Below, in pieces: positions 33,339 through 41,944 of a stretch of 64,000 nt of DNA. The position numbers and the translations under genes were made by a program. The notes beneath the pieces were generated by a model that made no database searches, was not told the origin of the DNA, and was given only the letters and a program-made list of their open reading frames with translations. How positions within the stretch are numbered: position 1 is the stretch's first letter; each line of letters opens with the position of its first letter. Location: the NCBI RefSeq assembly GCF_014636865.1, contig NZ_BMER01000004.1:124001-188000 (forward strand). The letters run 5' to 3'. Source of the DNA: Parapedobacter pyrenivorans (GTDB taxonomy: Bacteria > Bacteroidota > Bacteroidia > Sphingobacteriales > Sphingobacteriaceae).

Positions 33339-35705
33339 ATGATGCCGAATTACCTAAGAACCACATTGCGTTATCTTTGGCGCAAACGCCTTTTCACCGC
33401 GCTGAACATCCTGGGGCTGAGCATTGGCCTATGTGCAGCGTTTGTTATTTTTCGATTGGTCGACTACGAACTGAGTTTCGATCGTGCGTTTGCCGATGCA
33501 GACGACTATGTACAGGTAGCCATACGAAATAAATCTGCCGATGTTGAGAATGGCGTTACCATGGTGGCAATGGGCCTGGCGCCGCGGATTGAACAGGAAG
33601 TTACCGGAATAGATGATATTATCCCGATGTATTATCATCCGGATAAGGCACACGGCATCGACCGGCGTGTCGCTACGCTTCCGGCTTATTTTGATATGGT
33701 CCCTTATCTTTGGCTGGCTGGAGATCGCGTCACAGCTGTGGCGCAACCGAACCAAGTGGTGCTTACCCGAAGCCGAGCTGAACAGTATTACCCAAAAGAG
33801 AAGCCTGCAGACCTGATCGGGAAAACCATCGATTACGACGAAAATAAGGTAATGACGATTTCGGGAATCGTTGAAGATCTGCCCTATAATACGTCATTCG
33901 ACGCGCAGGAGTTTTTTCGGATATCGCAGGAGGAATGGCCGGACGACCTGGAATTCGGATGGCGGCAGAATTGTCTGCTTTTCTTAAAACTGCACCGGGG
34001 CGCTTCCCGGGAACGGGTGTTACAGCAAATCAATGCCATCAATGAGAAGCAAAATAGAGCGTATTTCGAGAGCTTCAGTTCGAGCTATTGGTATACGTTT
34101 ATCCCAATCAATAAACGACATTATGCGGCGGATTACTACAGTCCGACTCACCGTACAGTAAACAGTAAGGTGTTTTACGGGCTTGCGGGCATCGCGGCGT
34201 TTCTGCTGTTGTTGGCAATAATCAACTACGTGAACCTAAGCACGGCACTTATGCCGCAACGTGCGCGCGAGATCGGGGTGCGCAGAACATTGGGCGGCGT
34301 ATCTCACCAGCTTGCGTGGCGTTTTGTAGGCGAAACGGTGTGTGTTGCCGTGTTGGCACTTGCCTTGTCCTTGGCAATGCAGCATTGGGTCATCGCGTTG
34401 TTTTCAGATTATTTTCCGGAAGGAATGGTCGATTACCTGGACTATCCACGTGCAGCTGTATACCTCGTCGGGTTGGTGTCGCTGATTGCGCTGCTCTCGG
34501 GCATTTATCCGGCTTGGTTGCTTACGCGGATCAATGTGGTGGCGGCTTTGAAGGGAAAGGTAGACCGCGTCGGCGAAGGGATTTCGTTCAGGCGTGTGCT
34601 CATTGTATTTCAGTTCGTGATCGCACAGGTATTTGTCGTCGGTGCACTGGTTATCGGTTTGCAATTGCGGTACACATTGACCAAAGACCTTGGATTCCGG
34701 AAAGATGCGGTAGTTGCCGTCGATTTTCCTACCGTTAGCAAAGAGGCTGATTCGCTAAGCGTAGCGAAGCAGTTGTTGTTTCAGCAATTGCTTTCGCGCC
34801 ATCCGGGTGTGGTGGTTTCGGCGTTGGGTGACTTGCCAATGGGAACTTCCATGGTTTCGCATGAGACAGAATTTGTTGGCCCATCCGGTCCTGTAATCAT
34901 GCAGTTGCTGGGCAAAACGATTGGTGAAGGCTGGATGGATCTGTATGAAATGCAACTGGTGAGCGGGCGGGAGCCACGTATCCCTGCTGAAGAAATCGTT
35001 ATCAACGAATCTGCCGCTAAGGCGGCGGGTTACCCTAATGCGGCTGCCGCTATTGGCGAGCTGGTCGAAAACCAACGGATTGTCGGCGTGGTGGCTGATT
35101 TTCACCTATACGGACTAAAAGTGGGGATAAAGCCGGTGAAGCTGTCGTTGAAGGAATCCGGCAACAAGGCAAAAAACATCAGCATTAGGTTAACGCAACA
35201 CAATTGGCCGGCCACCTTGGCGAAAATTTCCGAGGAATGGACCTCCCTGTATCCGGAAACTCCTTTTGATTACCAATTCTACGACGAGCATATTCAACAA
35301 ATGCATGGGCAGGATCACCGCTTAGCCCGAATCGTCAACTATTCGGCGGTTGTAACGATTCTTATCGGTTGCCTAGGACTATTTGGGCTGGCTACGTTGG
35401 TTTCCCTCCAACGAATGAAGGAAATCGGGATCCGTAAGGTGTTGGGAGCCTCGGTGGCGGGAATCGTTCGGATGCTCTCTTCGGATTTCGTAAAACTGGT
35501 ACTGGTTTCCGTTGTCGTCGCCTCGCCGATCGGGTGGTGGGTGATGAATCTGTGGTTGGAGAATTTTGCTTATCGCATTGATATCCAGTGGTGGGTATTC
35601 GCTTTGGCGGGGGTGGCGGCTGTCGTGATCGCTTTGCTCACCGTGAGCTGGCAGGCCTTTCGGGCGGCAGTGGTTAACCCCGTGGATTCGCTACGCGATG
35701 AATGA
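33339..35705 (+). CDS. MacB/FtsX-type ABC transporter permease
   Basis: The 788-residue protein opens NYLRTTLRYLWRKRLFTALN with a membrane segment at about 19-41, then a MacB_PCD periplasmic domain, FtsX core (about 278-450 with RAREIGVRRTLGG), a second periplasmic domain and a final FtsX core (MKEIGIRKVLGASVAGIVRM). This is the two-FtsX layout common in Bacteroidota. No ATPase gene is adjacent. Such permeases export peptides, antibiotics or lipoproteins. Its stop is 1 base before VOC repeat copy 2. Confidence 0.9.
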   Translation: MMPNYLRTTLRYLWRKRLFTALNILGLSIGLCAAFVIFRLVDYELSFDRAFADADDYVQVAIRNKSADVENGVTMVAMGLAPRIEQEVTGIDDIIPMYYHPDKAHGIDRRVATLPAYFDMVPYLWLAGDRVTAVAQPNQVVLTRSRAEQYYPKEKPADLIGKTIDYDENKVMTISGIVEDLPYNTSFDAQEFFRISQEEWPDDLEFGWRQNCLLFLKLHRGASRERVLQQINAINEKQNRAYFESFSSSYWYTFIPINKRHYAADYYSPTHRTVNSKVFYGLAGIAAFLLLLAIINYVNLSTALMPQRAREIGVRRTLGGVSHQLAWRFVGETVCVAVLALALSLAMQHWVIALFSDYFPEGMVDYLDYPRAAVYLVGLVSLIALLSGIYPAWLLTRINVVAALKGKVDRVGEGISFRRVLIVFQFVIAQVFVVGALVIGLQLRYTLTKDLGFRKDAVVAVDFPTVSKEADSLSVAKQLLFQQLLSRHPGVVVSALGDLPMGTSMVSHETEFVGPSGPVIMQLLGKTIGEGWMDLYEMQLVSGREPRIPAEEIVINESAAKAAGYPNAAAAIGELVENQRIVGVVADFHLYGLKVGIKPVKLSLKESGNKAKNISIRLTQHNWPATLAKISEEWTSLYPETPFDYQFYDEHIQQMHGQDHRLARIVNYSAVVTILIGCLGLFGLATLVSLQRMKEIGIRKVLGASVAGIVRMLSSDFVKLVLVSVVVASPIGWWVMNLWLENFAYRIDIQWWVFALAGVAAVVIALLTVSWQAFRAAVVNPVDSLRDE

Positions 35706-35755
35706 ACTATTTTGGCAACTTAACACGCTGAAATTTTGATCGAACAGTTTAAAAA

Positions 35756-35884
35756 ATGAAACCTGCCATGTCAGCGTCTACTGACAAAAAAGGCGATGAA
35801 AATGCAGGTTCCATTAGACAGTTGAAGAACAAATTATTTTCTAATGAAAGCAAGAATTTCTGTACTCACATTAGGCGTTGCTGA
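35756..35884 (+). CDS. Possible small ORF in the VOC copy-2 leader
   Basis: A 42-codon ORF starts MKPAMSASTDKKGDENAG and runs out of frame into the VOC gene. It lies in the segment missing from copy 1. The first 30 codons look protein-like, the last part is the shifted VOC frame. AACCTGC and GCAGGTT arms within it could form a hairpin. It may be a leader peptide, a fragment of an unrelated gene, or chance. Confidence 0.25.
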   Translation: MKPAMSASTDKKGDENAGSIRQLKNKLFSNESKNFCTHIRRC

Positions 35885-36266
35885 CTTGGAGCGGTCGGTT
35901 GCCTTTTACAGCGACGGCCTAGGCTTAGCAACCGAGGGTATTATCGGTACCGAATACGAAAATGGTGCGGTAGCGTTCTTTCGGTTGCAGGATGGCTTGC
36001 AACTAGCCCTATGGCCTTGGACGAGCATAGCCGCGGACACCGGCCTACCTGCAGGCGGCGGCAAGCCCGGTGCGTTTACCATTGGCCATAACGTGAGCAG
36101 TAAGACGGAAGTGGATCAGGTGATGGACCAGGCGACAAAAGCCGGAGCTGCCATCGTCAAACCACCGCAACAGACGTTTTATGGCGGTTATGCAGGTTAC
36201 TTCCGGGATATTGATGGCCATCTGTGGGAAGTGGTCTGGAACCCTGCGCTGTCCGTGGAGGAATAA
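35844..36266 (+). CDS. VOC-family (glyoxalase-like) protein, copy 2
   Basis: The 140-residue paralogue of the protein at 31128 differs at 11 positions by my count, including SFYR to AFYS and KLPQQ to KPPQQ. All fold-defining blocks are intact, so both copies are probably active. Retention of two copies suggests either recent duplication or selection for dose. Confidence 0.9.
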   Translation: MKARISVLTLGVADLERSVAFYSDGLGLATEGIIGTEYENGAVAFFRLQDGLQLALWPWTSIAADTGLPAGGGKPGAFTIGHNVSSKTEVDQVMDQATKAGAAIVKPPQQTFYGGYAGYFRDIDGHLWEVVWNPALSVEE

Positions 36267-36309
36267 GACGCGCCCGCATCGCTGGGCTTAATGGACTGGC
36301 GATGCTGAC

Positions 36310-36420
36310 TTAATTTGCGTCGGGATGATTTTCAATGGCTTCTAATGCCTTGGACGATAATGCTTTGTCTCCGTTAATGAACCAGATAAATGTATGGGTG
36401 TCCAATAAATTACCTGCCAT
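36310..36420 (-). pseudogene. Truncated PIN-domain toxin (VapC-like)
   Basis: A 36-residue reading starts AGNLLDTHTFIWFINGDKAL and stops after NHPDAN. LLDTHTFIWF is the first strand and catalytic Asp of a PIN nuclease, which is normally about 130 residues. Its ATG overlaps the antitoxin stop (TAATG), as in intact VapBC operons. The rest was lost next to VOC repeat copy 2, so the toxin must be inactive. Confidence 0.7.
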
Positions 36421-36632
36421 TACATATAATCTTTGAAATCTTCCAGCGGCTCATCAAAATCATCACGCATCACAAACATACCTTTGGCGCTGCCGAATTT
36501 AGGCAAGGGCTTATTGTCTTTCTTTTTTCCTTTCTTAGCTTTTTGTTCGAGAAACTCAATAAAATCTACCACCTGGATTTTCATGGCATCAGGCAAATGA
36601 TTCAGTTTTTTATATAATAACAAGCTATCCAT
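36420..36632 (-). CDS. DUF2281-like VapB-type antitoxin
   Basis: The 70-residue protein starts MDSLLLYKKLNHLPDAMKIQ and has a lysine-rich hinge (KAKKGKKKDNKPLPKFGSAK) and an acidic tail DDFDEPLEDFKDYM. This is the layout of DUF2281 antitoxins whose tail wraps a PIN toxin. Its partner is truncated, so the gene is an orphan that could still act against a related toxin. Confidence 0.75.
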   Translation of the reverse strand: MDSLLLYKKLNHLPDAMKIQVVDFIEFLEQKAKKGKKKDNKPLPKFGSAKGMFVMRDDFDEPLEDFKDYM

Positions 36633-36865
36633 CGTATAATGACTATGCTATGAATACAAACTTAGATAAATTACGTTTTATATGCAATTTAATCGCGTTG
36701 CATAAAAAGGAATTTATCGGTTTCTCCTCCTGCCAATGAAAGACATTATTTTAGAGGAAATATAAGCTTTTTTTGCTTGCAGAAAAAGATTCCGTTAAGC
36801 ATAACCATTGGGTTTAGATCACAGAAGCCGTAGACATGTGTTCGACCCTCGCGCATTTTCTTGAC

Positions 36866-36946
36866 GATAAAACTGGCATTGGAAGAGTCCTAGACCAGGC
36901 CCGTATACAATTCACAAAATAAATTAATCAGCTGGTTAGTCATGCT
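36866..36946 (+). pseudogene. Remnant of an antitoxin 3' end
   Basis: The segment matches the end of the antitoxin gene at about 32041-32127, starting GATAAAACTGGC and ending at the first bases of the toxin gene (CATGCTC). It has an in-frame TAG and indels. It is the scar of a second copy of the AbiEii-type module. In the rest of 36633-37045 I see only AT-rich sequence and two hairpins. Confidence 0.7.
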
Positions 36947-36968
36947 CAGCTAGGATAACTTGATTTTT

Positions 36969-37015
36969 GATAGCCTTTTAGGCTATCTTGAAGGGCAGGC
37001 GTATATTGCCTGCCC
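36969..37015. terminator. Two adjacent hairpins downstream of the DJ-1 gene
   Basis: GATAGCC (36969-36975)/GGCTATC (36981-36987) and GGGCAGGC (36993-37000)/GCCTGCCC (37008-37015) are perfect stems in tandem, 30 bases past the stop of the leftward DJ-1/PfpI gene. They probably stop or protect its transcript, although a T-run is lacking. Confidence 0.45.
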
Positions 37016-37045
37016 GCGAAGGGGCAAGCGATAATCGCGTCTATT

Positions 37046-37624
37046 TTACGACGATACCACAATGCCGAGCAATTTGTAGAATTCCCTTAAGATGGCCTGG
37101 TGCCCGGGCCACGCTGGGGATGTGACCAGGTTGCCATCTACCACAGCCTGGTCTGCGGGAATGTTTTTCCACGTTCCGCCGGCAAGTTCGATATCGGGCC
37201 CCACAGCGACATAGGCTGTCAGTGTTCTGCCGCTCAGTACTTTTGCGGCGGTTAATACCTGAATACCGTGGCAGATTGCCGCCACCGGCTTGTCGGCATC
37301 GAAGAAGTGCTTTGTGATTTCCAATACCCGCTTGTTGAGCCGGATGTACTCTGCCGACCGGCCGCCTGCGATATACAACCCGTCATATTCGGCGGGATCT
37401 ACATCGTCAAAATTCTTGTTGATGGCGAAATTGTGGCCACGAAGCTCCTTGTACGTTTGATCGCCGGTGAAATCATGCACGGCGGTAGGTACCACCTCGC
37501 CACTTTTGCGGTCGGGCGCAATGGCATCAACCTCGATGCCAACGGATCCCATTGCCTGAAACGGAACCATTGCTTCGTAATCTTCCACGTAGTCTCCAAC
37601 GACTAACAAAACTTTCTTTGCCAT
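37046..37624 (-). CDS. DJ-1/PfpI-family protein
   Basis: The 192-residue protein has the class I glutamine-amidotransferase-like fold ([36 protein letters not shown]). The nucleophile elbow is AAICHGIQ, with Cys118 and His119. Members act as chaperones, glyoxalase III or deglycases in stress. It is a single-gene unit transcribed away from the SDR gene. Confidence 0.9.
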   Translation of the reverse strand: MAKKVLLVVGDYVEDYEAMVPFQAMGSVGIEVDAIAPDRKSGEVVPTAVHDFTGDQTYKELRGHNFAINKNFDDVDPAEYDGLYIAGGRSAEYIRLNKRVLEITKHFFDADKPVAAICHGIQVLTAAKVLSGRTLTAYVAVGPDIELAGGTWKNIPADQAVVDGNLVTSPAWPGHQAILREFYKLLGIVVSS

Positions 37625-37711
37625 AATACTGTGCTTTTAGTGTAACTAATAAAACACCCAATTTACGACAATCTATTGGTTGTAATGTTGGTTTAATGTT
37701 AAAAAACCGAT

Positions 37712-37812
37712 ATGGGAATGAATGTTTCCAACAGTGAAATCGAGGAGCCCCATCTACGTGCCTGGTGCAAACGGAAGGCGGTAGTGGAGAAGCGGTGTGA
37801 AAATCAGACTTA
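37712..37812 (+). pseudogene. Remnant of the 3' end of the TPR gene
   Basis: A 33-codon frame ends EEPHLRAWCKRKAVVEKRCE plus NQT. From 37742 it matches the last codons of the gene at 10666 (EEPQLRAWRNREAVVEKRLE). The upstream part is unrelated, and the whole may be translated or not. It is another copied gene terminus. Confidence 0.65.
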
Positions 37813-37816
37813 ACAC

Positions 37817-37877
37817 GATTTGGCTACACCATTCGTTGATTTAGCTACGTCAAGAACTTGGTTGCGGCGCACCTTTG
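37817..37877 (+). promoter_or_regulatory. AraC-type tandem operator and promoter of the SDR gene
   Basis: GATTTGGCTAC (37817-37827) and GATTTAGCTAC (37838-37848) are direct repeats exactly 21 bases apart, the usual AraC-family geometry. A -7-like CACCTTTG (37870-37877) follows 21 bases after the second core, with no good -33 element, which suits activator-dependent transcription by the AraC protein encoded at 38676. Confidence 0.6.
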
Positions 37878-37911
37878 TATCCATGGTTTTAAACATAAAA
37901 ATTTTAGAAAA

Positions 37912-38655
37912 ATGGATGGTATCAAAGGAAAAGTAGTAGCCATTACCGGAGCGAGTAGTGGCATTGGTGAAGCAATTGCGCGTCATTTGGCAGGGCTGGG
38001 TGCCAGGGTGGTGCTGGGAGCAAGGCGTGTGGATAACCTGAAAGGCATTGTTGCGGCCATTTCGGCAGATGGTGGCCAAGCCGTGTACAAAAAATTGGAC
38101 GTAACCGATACGGAAGATGTGCTTGCATTTGCAAACTATGCGGTAGAACAGTACGGCACGCTTGATGTGTTTGTAAACAATGCCGGATTGATGCCCCTTT
38201 CGATGGTGAACAACTACAAGGTTGCCGAATGGCACAGGATGATCGATGTAAATGTAAAAGGCGTGTTGCACGGCATTGCTGCGGCACTACCTATTTTTGA
38301 AGCGAAAGACAGCGGCCAGTTTGTAAATATTACTTCGGTTGGCGACCGATGGGTAGGACCCACGTCTACGGTATACAGCGCTACGAAATTTGCCGTTCGG
38401 GCCATTTCGGATGGGCTGCGCCAGGAAGTAAGCGGCAACATCAGGGTTACGCTCGTAGCGCCCGGACCAACGGAATCTGAATTGGCGGAAACCATTTCGG
38501 ACCCTGCATTGAAACAACTGGCGATTGAAAAGTTTAGGACGGATTTACTGCCTGCCGCGGCTATTGCCCGCGCGGTAGCCTATGCGGTATCGCAGCCTGC
38601 GGATGTGGATGTGAACGAAATTGTTGTACGGCCAACGGCCCAAAAGGCATTATAA
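37912..38655 (+). CDS. Short-chain dehydrogenase/reductase
   Basis: The 247-residue classical SDR has the cofactor motif TGASSGIG at 12-19, NNAG at 89-92 and the catalytic Ser142, Tyr155 and Lys159 (YSATK). The basic ARR at 37-39 after strand 2 suggests NADP preference. It ends close to an AraC regulator gene (20 bases), a common inducible pair. The substrate is unknown. An upstream frame extension to 37858 is less likely than ATG 37912. Confidence 0.9.
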   Translation: MDGIKGKVVAITGASSGIGEAIARHLAGLGARVVLGARRVDNLKGIVAAISADGGQAVYKKLDVTDTEDVLAFANYAVEQYGTLDVFVNNAGLMPLSMVNNYKVAEWHRMIDVNVKGVLHGIAAALPIFEAKDSGQFVNITSVGDRWVGPTSTVYSATKFAVRAISDGLRQEVSGNIRVTLVAPGPTESELAETISDPALKQLAIEKFRTDLLPAAAIARAVAYAVSQPADVDVNEIVVRPTAQKAL

Positions 38656-38675
38656 AAAAACCTTAAATTAGCAGG

Positions 38676-39590
38676 ATGGAAAAGACATTTCGCTTTAATT
38701 CAATAGCTGAATTCCATGCCTTTTGTAATTTACCCGGTCCGGAACACCCCTTGATCAGCCTGATTGATTACAGCAAGGTTTCCTATCCGGTGGATGACAA
38801 TGAGTTGAAATGGATACAGCATTTTTATTCCATTGGGTTAAAGCGGAATGTCTCTGGCAGGTTCAACTACGGGCAACAGCAATATGACTTTGATTCGGGC
38901 GTGCTGACCTTTATTTCGCCACTTCAATTTCTGAAGCTGGAGGTCGATCAGCAAGCCCAAGCGGAGCCGACAGGTTGGCTGTTGCTCATTCATCCCGATT
39001 TTTTGTGGGGCACCACATTAGCGAAGAAGATCAGGTCTTACGATTTTTTTCAGTATGCCGTAAACGAGGCACTTTTCCTTTCGGACAAAGAAGAACAAGT
39101 GATTGCGGATATACTGCAACAGATTGAAAAAGAATACCAATCCAATATAGATAAATTCAGCGGGGAGCTTATCGTAGCCCAACTGGAAATGCTGCTCATC
39201 TATTCGGAGCGCTACTATGAACGCCAGTTTCTTACCCGTAAAAAATCGACCCACGAATTGCTGGAGCGATTTGAACTGGCGCTTGCCCGGTATTTTGAAG
39301 GTGGAAAGTTACTGGAAAAGGGGACTCCAACGGTGACGGCCATTGCGGAGCAACTGCATATTTCTCCCAATTACTTAGGGAGTTTGTTACGGATTTATAC
39401 CGGGCAAAGTACCCAACAGCTCATCCGGAACAAACTGATCGATCATGCCAAAGAACGGTTAAGTACGACGAATCTGTCGATCAGTGAAATTGCGTACGAA
39501 TTGGGATTTGAACACCCGCAATCATTCAGCAAATTGTTCAAGCAAAAAACCAATCAATCACCATTGGAGTTTAGGCAGTCATTTAATTAA
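38676..39590 (+). CDS. AraC-family transcriptional regulator (next to SDR)
   Basis: The 304-residue protein has an N-terminal cupin-like sensing half and two C-terminal HTH motifs (VTAIAEQLHISPNYLGSLLR, then LSISEIAYELGFEHPQSFSK). The ending FKQKTNQSPLEFRQS is canonical. It follows the SDR gene in the same direction and probably activates the SDR promoter through the 21-bp tandem repeats at 37817-37848. Confidence 0.92.
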   Translation: MEKTFRFNSIAEFHAFCNLPGPEHPLISLIDYSKVSYPVDDNELKWIQHFYSIGLKRNVSGRFNYGQQQYDFDSGVLTFISPLQFLKLEVDQQAQAEPTGWLLLIHPDFLWGTTLAKKIRSYDFFQYAVNEALFLSDKEEQVIADILQQIEKEYQSNIDKFSGELIVAQLEMLLIYSERYYERQFLTRKKSTHELLERFELALARYFEGGKLLEKGTPTVTAIAEQLHISPNYLGSLLRIYTGQSTQQLIRNKLIDHAKERLSTTNLSISEIAYELGFEHPQSFSKLFKQKTNQSPLEFRQSFN

Positions 39591-39694
39591 AGCTAGGTGC
39601 TGCCCAAGTAAAGATGCCCCAAGACCAGGATGCCTGCTTGTTGCTAATGACCGCAACTTTTATCGTCAGGTTTAAAAAAATGCTAATTTTCAAC

Positions 39695-39702
39695 TATGTT
39701 TG
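39695..39702 (+). promoter_or_regulatory. Promoter -7 box TATGTTTG
   Basis: TATGTTTG matches TAnnTTTG. A TTT at 39671-39673 lies 21 bases upstream. The predicted transcript start near 39709 sets the kinase start at ATG 39745 and rules out the longer frame from 39700. Confidence 0.5.
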
Positions 39703-39744
39703 TCTTATCATTATAGGCTGGACATTTTGTTGAGAAATAAATTA

Positions 39745-41166
39745 ATGGAGTCGATTGTTGCCGCACGCTGGCGATACTGGAACGGCCTGGTCGGTAAACC
39801 TGATGAAATGCCCCGCCAGAACCGTGGGTTTAACGTGGTGTCGATATTCACATTTCTATTGTTGGCTATCCTGATACCGCTCGATTGGTATTTGGGGCTC
39901 ACCGAAATCGCCATGGTACTCATCGTTACCGAAGGGATGATTCTCCTGATGTATGGCCTCTCGCGATGCCGCGGATGGTATCAAACGGGTTTACACGTGT
40001 ACATGGCTTGGAGCTACTTACTAATCACGTTCGTTTTTCTATATAACGGAGGAAGTGACGGACCGGCTCTCTATTTTTTTCTCCTGTCTTATCAGCTGGT
40101 AATGGTTTTTGCAAGTGAACGCCTGCAACCGGTGGGCTTGGTATTGCACCTTGTCTTTCCTGTTGGCTTGTTGGTGCTCGAATATGTCAATCCGGCGATT
40201 ATAATGGCCGGTTACCAATCTGAAGACGCCCGGTATATCGACCTGATTACATCGCTACCCATTATCGTTGTTTCGATTTTTTTAACCACGAGATACCTTA
40301 GGAGGGCCTACGACCGTGAGCGGGCTGCGGCCGAAGCTCGGGCAAAGCTGATCGAGCATCAGAGCGAGCGCATCAGAAACCAAAACCGGTTGCTGCAGGA
40401 GGCTAACCGTGAGAAATTGGAGTTGATATCAATTTTGGGTCACGACCTACGGAATCCGCTGAACGCCATTACCGGCACACTTGAAATCTTATCGGAAGAA
40501 ATGCTTCCTCCCGAACAGGGTAGGGCGCTGAGAGCGGATTTGTTGGTGGCAGCACGCAATACGTCAGACCTGTTGAATAATGTGCTCTCCTGGGTGCTTG
40601 CACAGATAAAAGGGATTAAACCTGTATTTACAGCAGTGGCACCAATAGCCGTGATTGAGCGGGTGCTGGATGTACAGCGGTTTATCGCTGAGAAAAAGGG
40701 AATACACATTCAGGTGGATGCTGACGTTGGTGCCCATATAAATGCCGATGTGGAAATGCTGGAACTGGTTGTCCGCAACCTCATCAGCAACGCCATCAAG
40801 TTTACGGAGCAGGGCGGTTTGGTAAACGTGGGCGTGACTGAAAATCCCGAACAAGAAGAATGTACGATCTTTGTGCGCGATAACGGCGTGGGGATGACAG
40901 CGGACGATATCAGTGCGATTTTCAACGGTCAGATCCAGTCGACATACGGAACGGAAAGCGAGAAGGGAATCGGTTTGGGCTTATTCTTGTGCCGCGAGCT
41001 GACCCAACGGCTGAACGGAAGGATAACCGTGGAAAGTGTGCCCACTATGGGCTCTACCTTCTACCTCACGTTGCCGAGCGCTCATCCGACTATGGCCAGT
41101 GACCCGGAAATCACCCCGGTGTCTGGCGGCGAAGCATATGCGAAGGTTGGATTGCAACCGCTGTGA
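39745..41166 (+). CDS. Membrane sensor histidine kinase (HisKA/HATPase)
   Basis: The 473-residue protein has about six membrane segments in the first 195 residues (for example VSIFTFLLLAILIPLDWYLG), a coiled linker, a HisKA domain with phosphoacceptor His in SILGHDLRNPLNAI, and a HATPase_c domain (NLISNAIKFT, DNGVGM, GIGLGLFLCRELT). No response regulator gene adjoins it, so it is an orphan kinase by position. The membrane part has no known sensor signature that I recognise. Confidence 0.9.
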   Translation: MESIVAARWRYWNGLVGKPDEMPRQNRGFNVVSIFTFLLLAILIPLDWYLGLTEIAMVLIVTEGMILLMYGLSRCRGWYQTGLHVYMAWSYLLITFVFLYNGGSDGPALYFFLLSYQLVMVFASERLQPVGLVLHLVFPVGLLVLEYVNPAIIMAGYQSEDARYIDLITSLPIIVVSIFLTTRYLRRAYDRERAAAEARAKLIEHQSERIRNQNRLLQEANREKLELISILGHDLRNPLNAITGTLEILSEEMLPPEQGRALRADLLVAARNTSDLLNNVLSWVLAQIKGIKPVFTAVAPIAVIERVLDVQRFIAEKKGIHIQVDADVGAHINADVEMLELVVRNLISNAIKFTEQGGLVNVGVTENPEQEECTIFVRDNGVGMTADDISAIFNGQIQSTYGTESEKGIGLGLFLCRELTQRLNGRITVESVPTMGSTFYLTLPSAHPTMASDPEITPVSGGEAYAKVGLQPL

Positions 41167-41253
41167 TATCCGATCGCCACTTTATTGCTGTTTTCCTAAT
41201 TTAGTTGTAGTTTGCGGAACGAAAAAGGACTAAGCTAAGCGAGATTATACAGC

Positions 41254-41934
41254 ATGACAACCAACATCGTTACCGACATTTACGATTTAAAGATTTTAGA
41301 TACCAACTACGTGACGCATAACGTAAAACGTTTTGTGTTGGAAAAACCTGCCGATTTTTCGTACATCCCCGGGCACTCCACGCGTCTAGCTGTTAATGCG
41401 CCGGGATGGGAGGACCAGTGGCGCAGTTTTTCCTTTACGTCGCTTAATTCTTGGGACTACCTGGAGTTTATAATAAAAATCCATAACGATCATAACGGTG
41501 TTACGCAGCAATTGGGCAAGCTGAATGCAGGGACTTCCATACGGATGAAAGATGTATTCGGGACCATCGATTATAAAGGTCCCGGTATTTTTATTGCAGG
41601 CGGTACCGGTATTACGCCGTTTATAGCCATCTTCCGGGCCTTATTCTACAGTGGCAATATGCGAAACATTGGCTTGTTCTATTCCAATCATTATCACAGC
41701 GATGTAATTCTGCACGAGGAACTTACGCAGATGATCGGTAAAAATTACGCCAATTTTTTCAGTAAAGAGGGCGTAATCGGTTTTGGTGAAAAAAGAATAG
41801 ACCGCGATTTCCTGGTGAAGGCCATAGGCGATTTTGATAAACGGTTTTATGTGTGTGGGCCGGAAGCATTCGTTGATGACATTAGTGGATACTTAATAGA
41901 GCTTGGCGCACGCATGGATGCGATCATTATCTAA
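41254..41934 (+). CDS. Ferredoxin-NADP reductase-like flavin oxidoreductase
   Basis: The 226-residue protein has an FAD-binding barrel (RSFSFTS as the RxYS/T motif), the NAD(P) site IAGGTGITPFIAIFR and the C-terminal YVCGPEAFVDD. It has no ferredoxin domain. It may reduce flavodoxin, haem or ferric siderophores. The start of its gene is present as a 13-codon remnant beside the siderophore receptor at 6375. Confidence 0.88.
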   Translation: MTTNIVTDIYDLKILDTNYVTHNVKRFVLEKPADFSYIPGHSTRLAVNAPGWEDQWRSFSFTSLNSWDYLEFIIKIHNDHNGVTQQLGKLNAGTSIRMKDVFGTIDYKGPGIFIAGGTGITPFIAIFRALFYSGNMRNIGLFYSNHYHSDVILHEELTQMIGKNYANFFSKEGVIGFGEKRIDRDFLVKAIGDFDKRFYVCGPEAFVDDISGYLIELGARMDAIII

Positions 41935-41944
41935 GCTATTGGAT

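Larger units (their letters stand above)
35707..36274 (+). repeat. VOC-gene direct repeat, copy 2
   Basis: This is the second copy of the unit at 31078-31558. It has about 85 extra bases between the shared leader and the coding region (35756-35843). The match ends at TAAGACGC after the VOC stop, close to the truncated PIN-toxin gene. Confidence 0.85.

Noticed and set aside
31078-36274. VOC repeats as ends of an insertion sequence or composite transposon
   Set aside because: The repeats encode a metabolic-type protein, have no terminal inverted repeats and no transposase.
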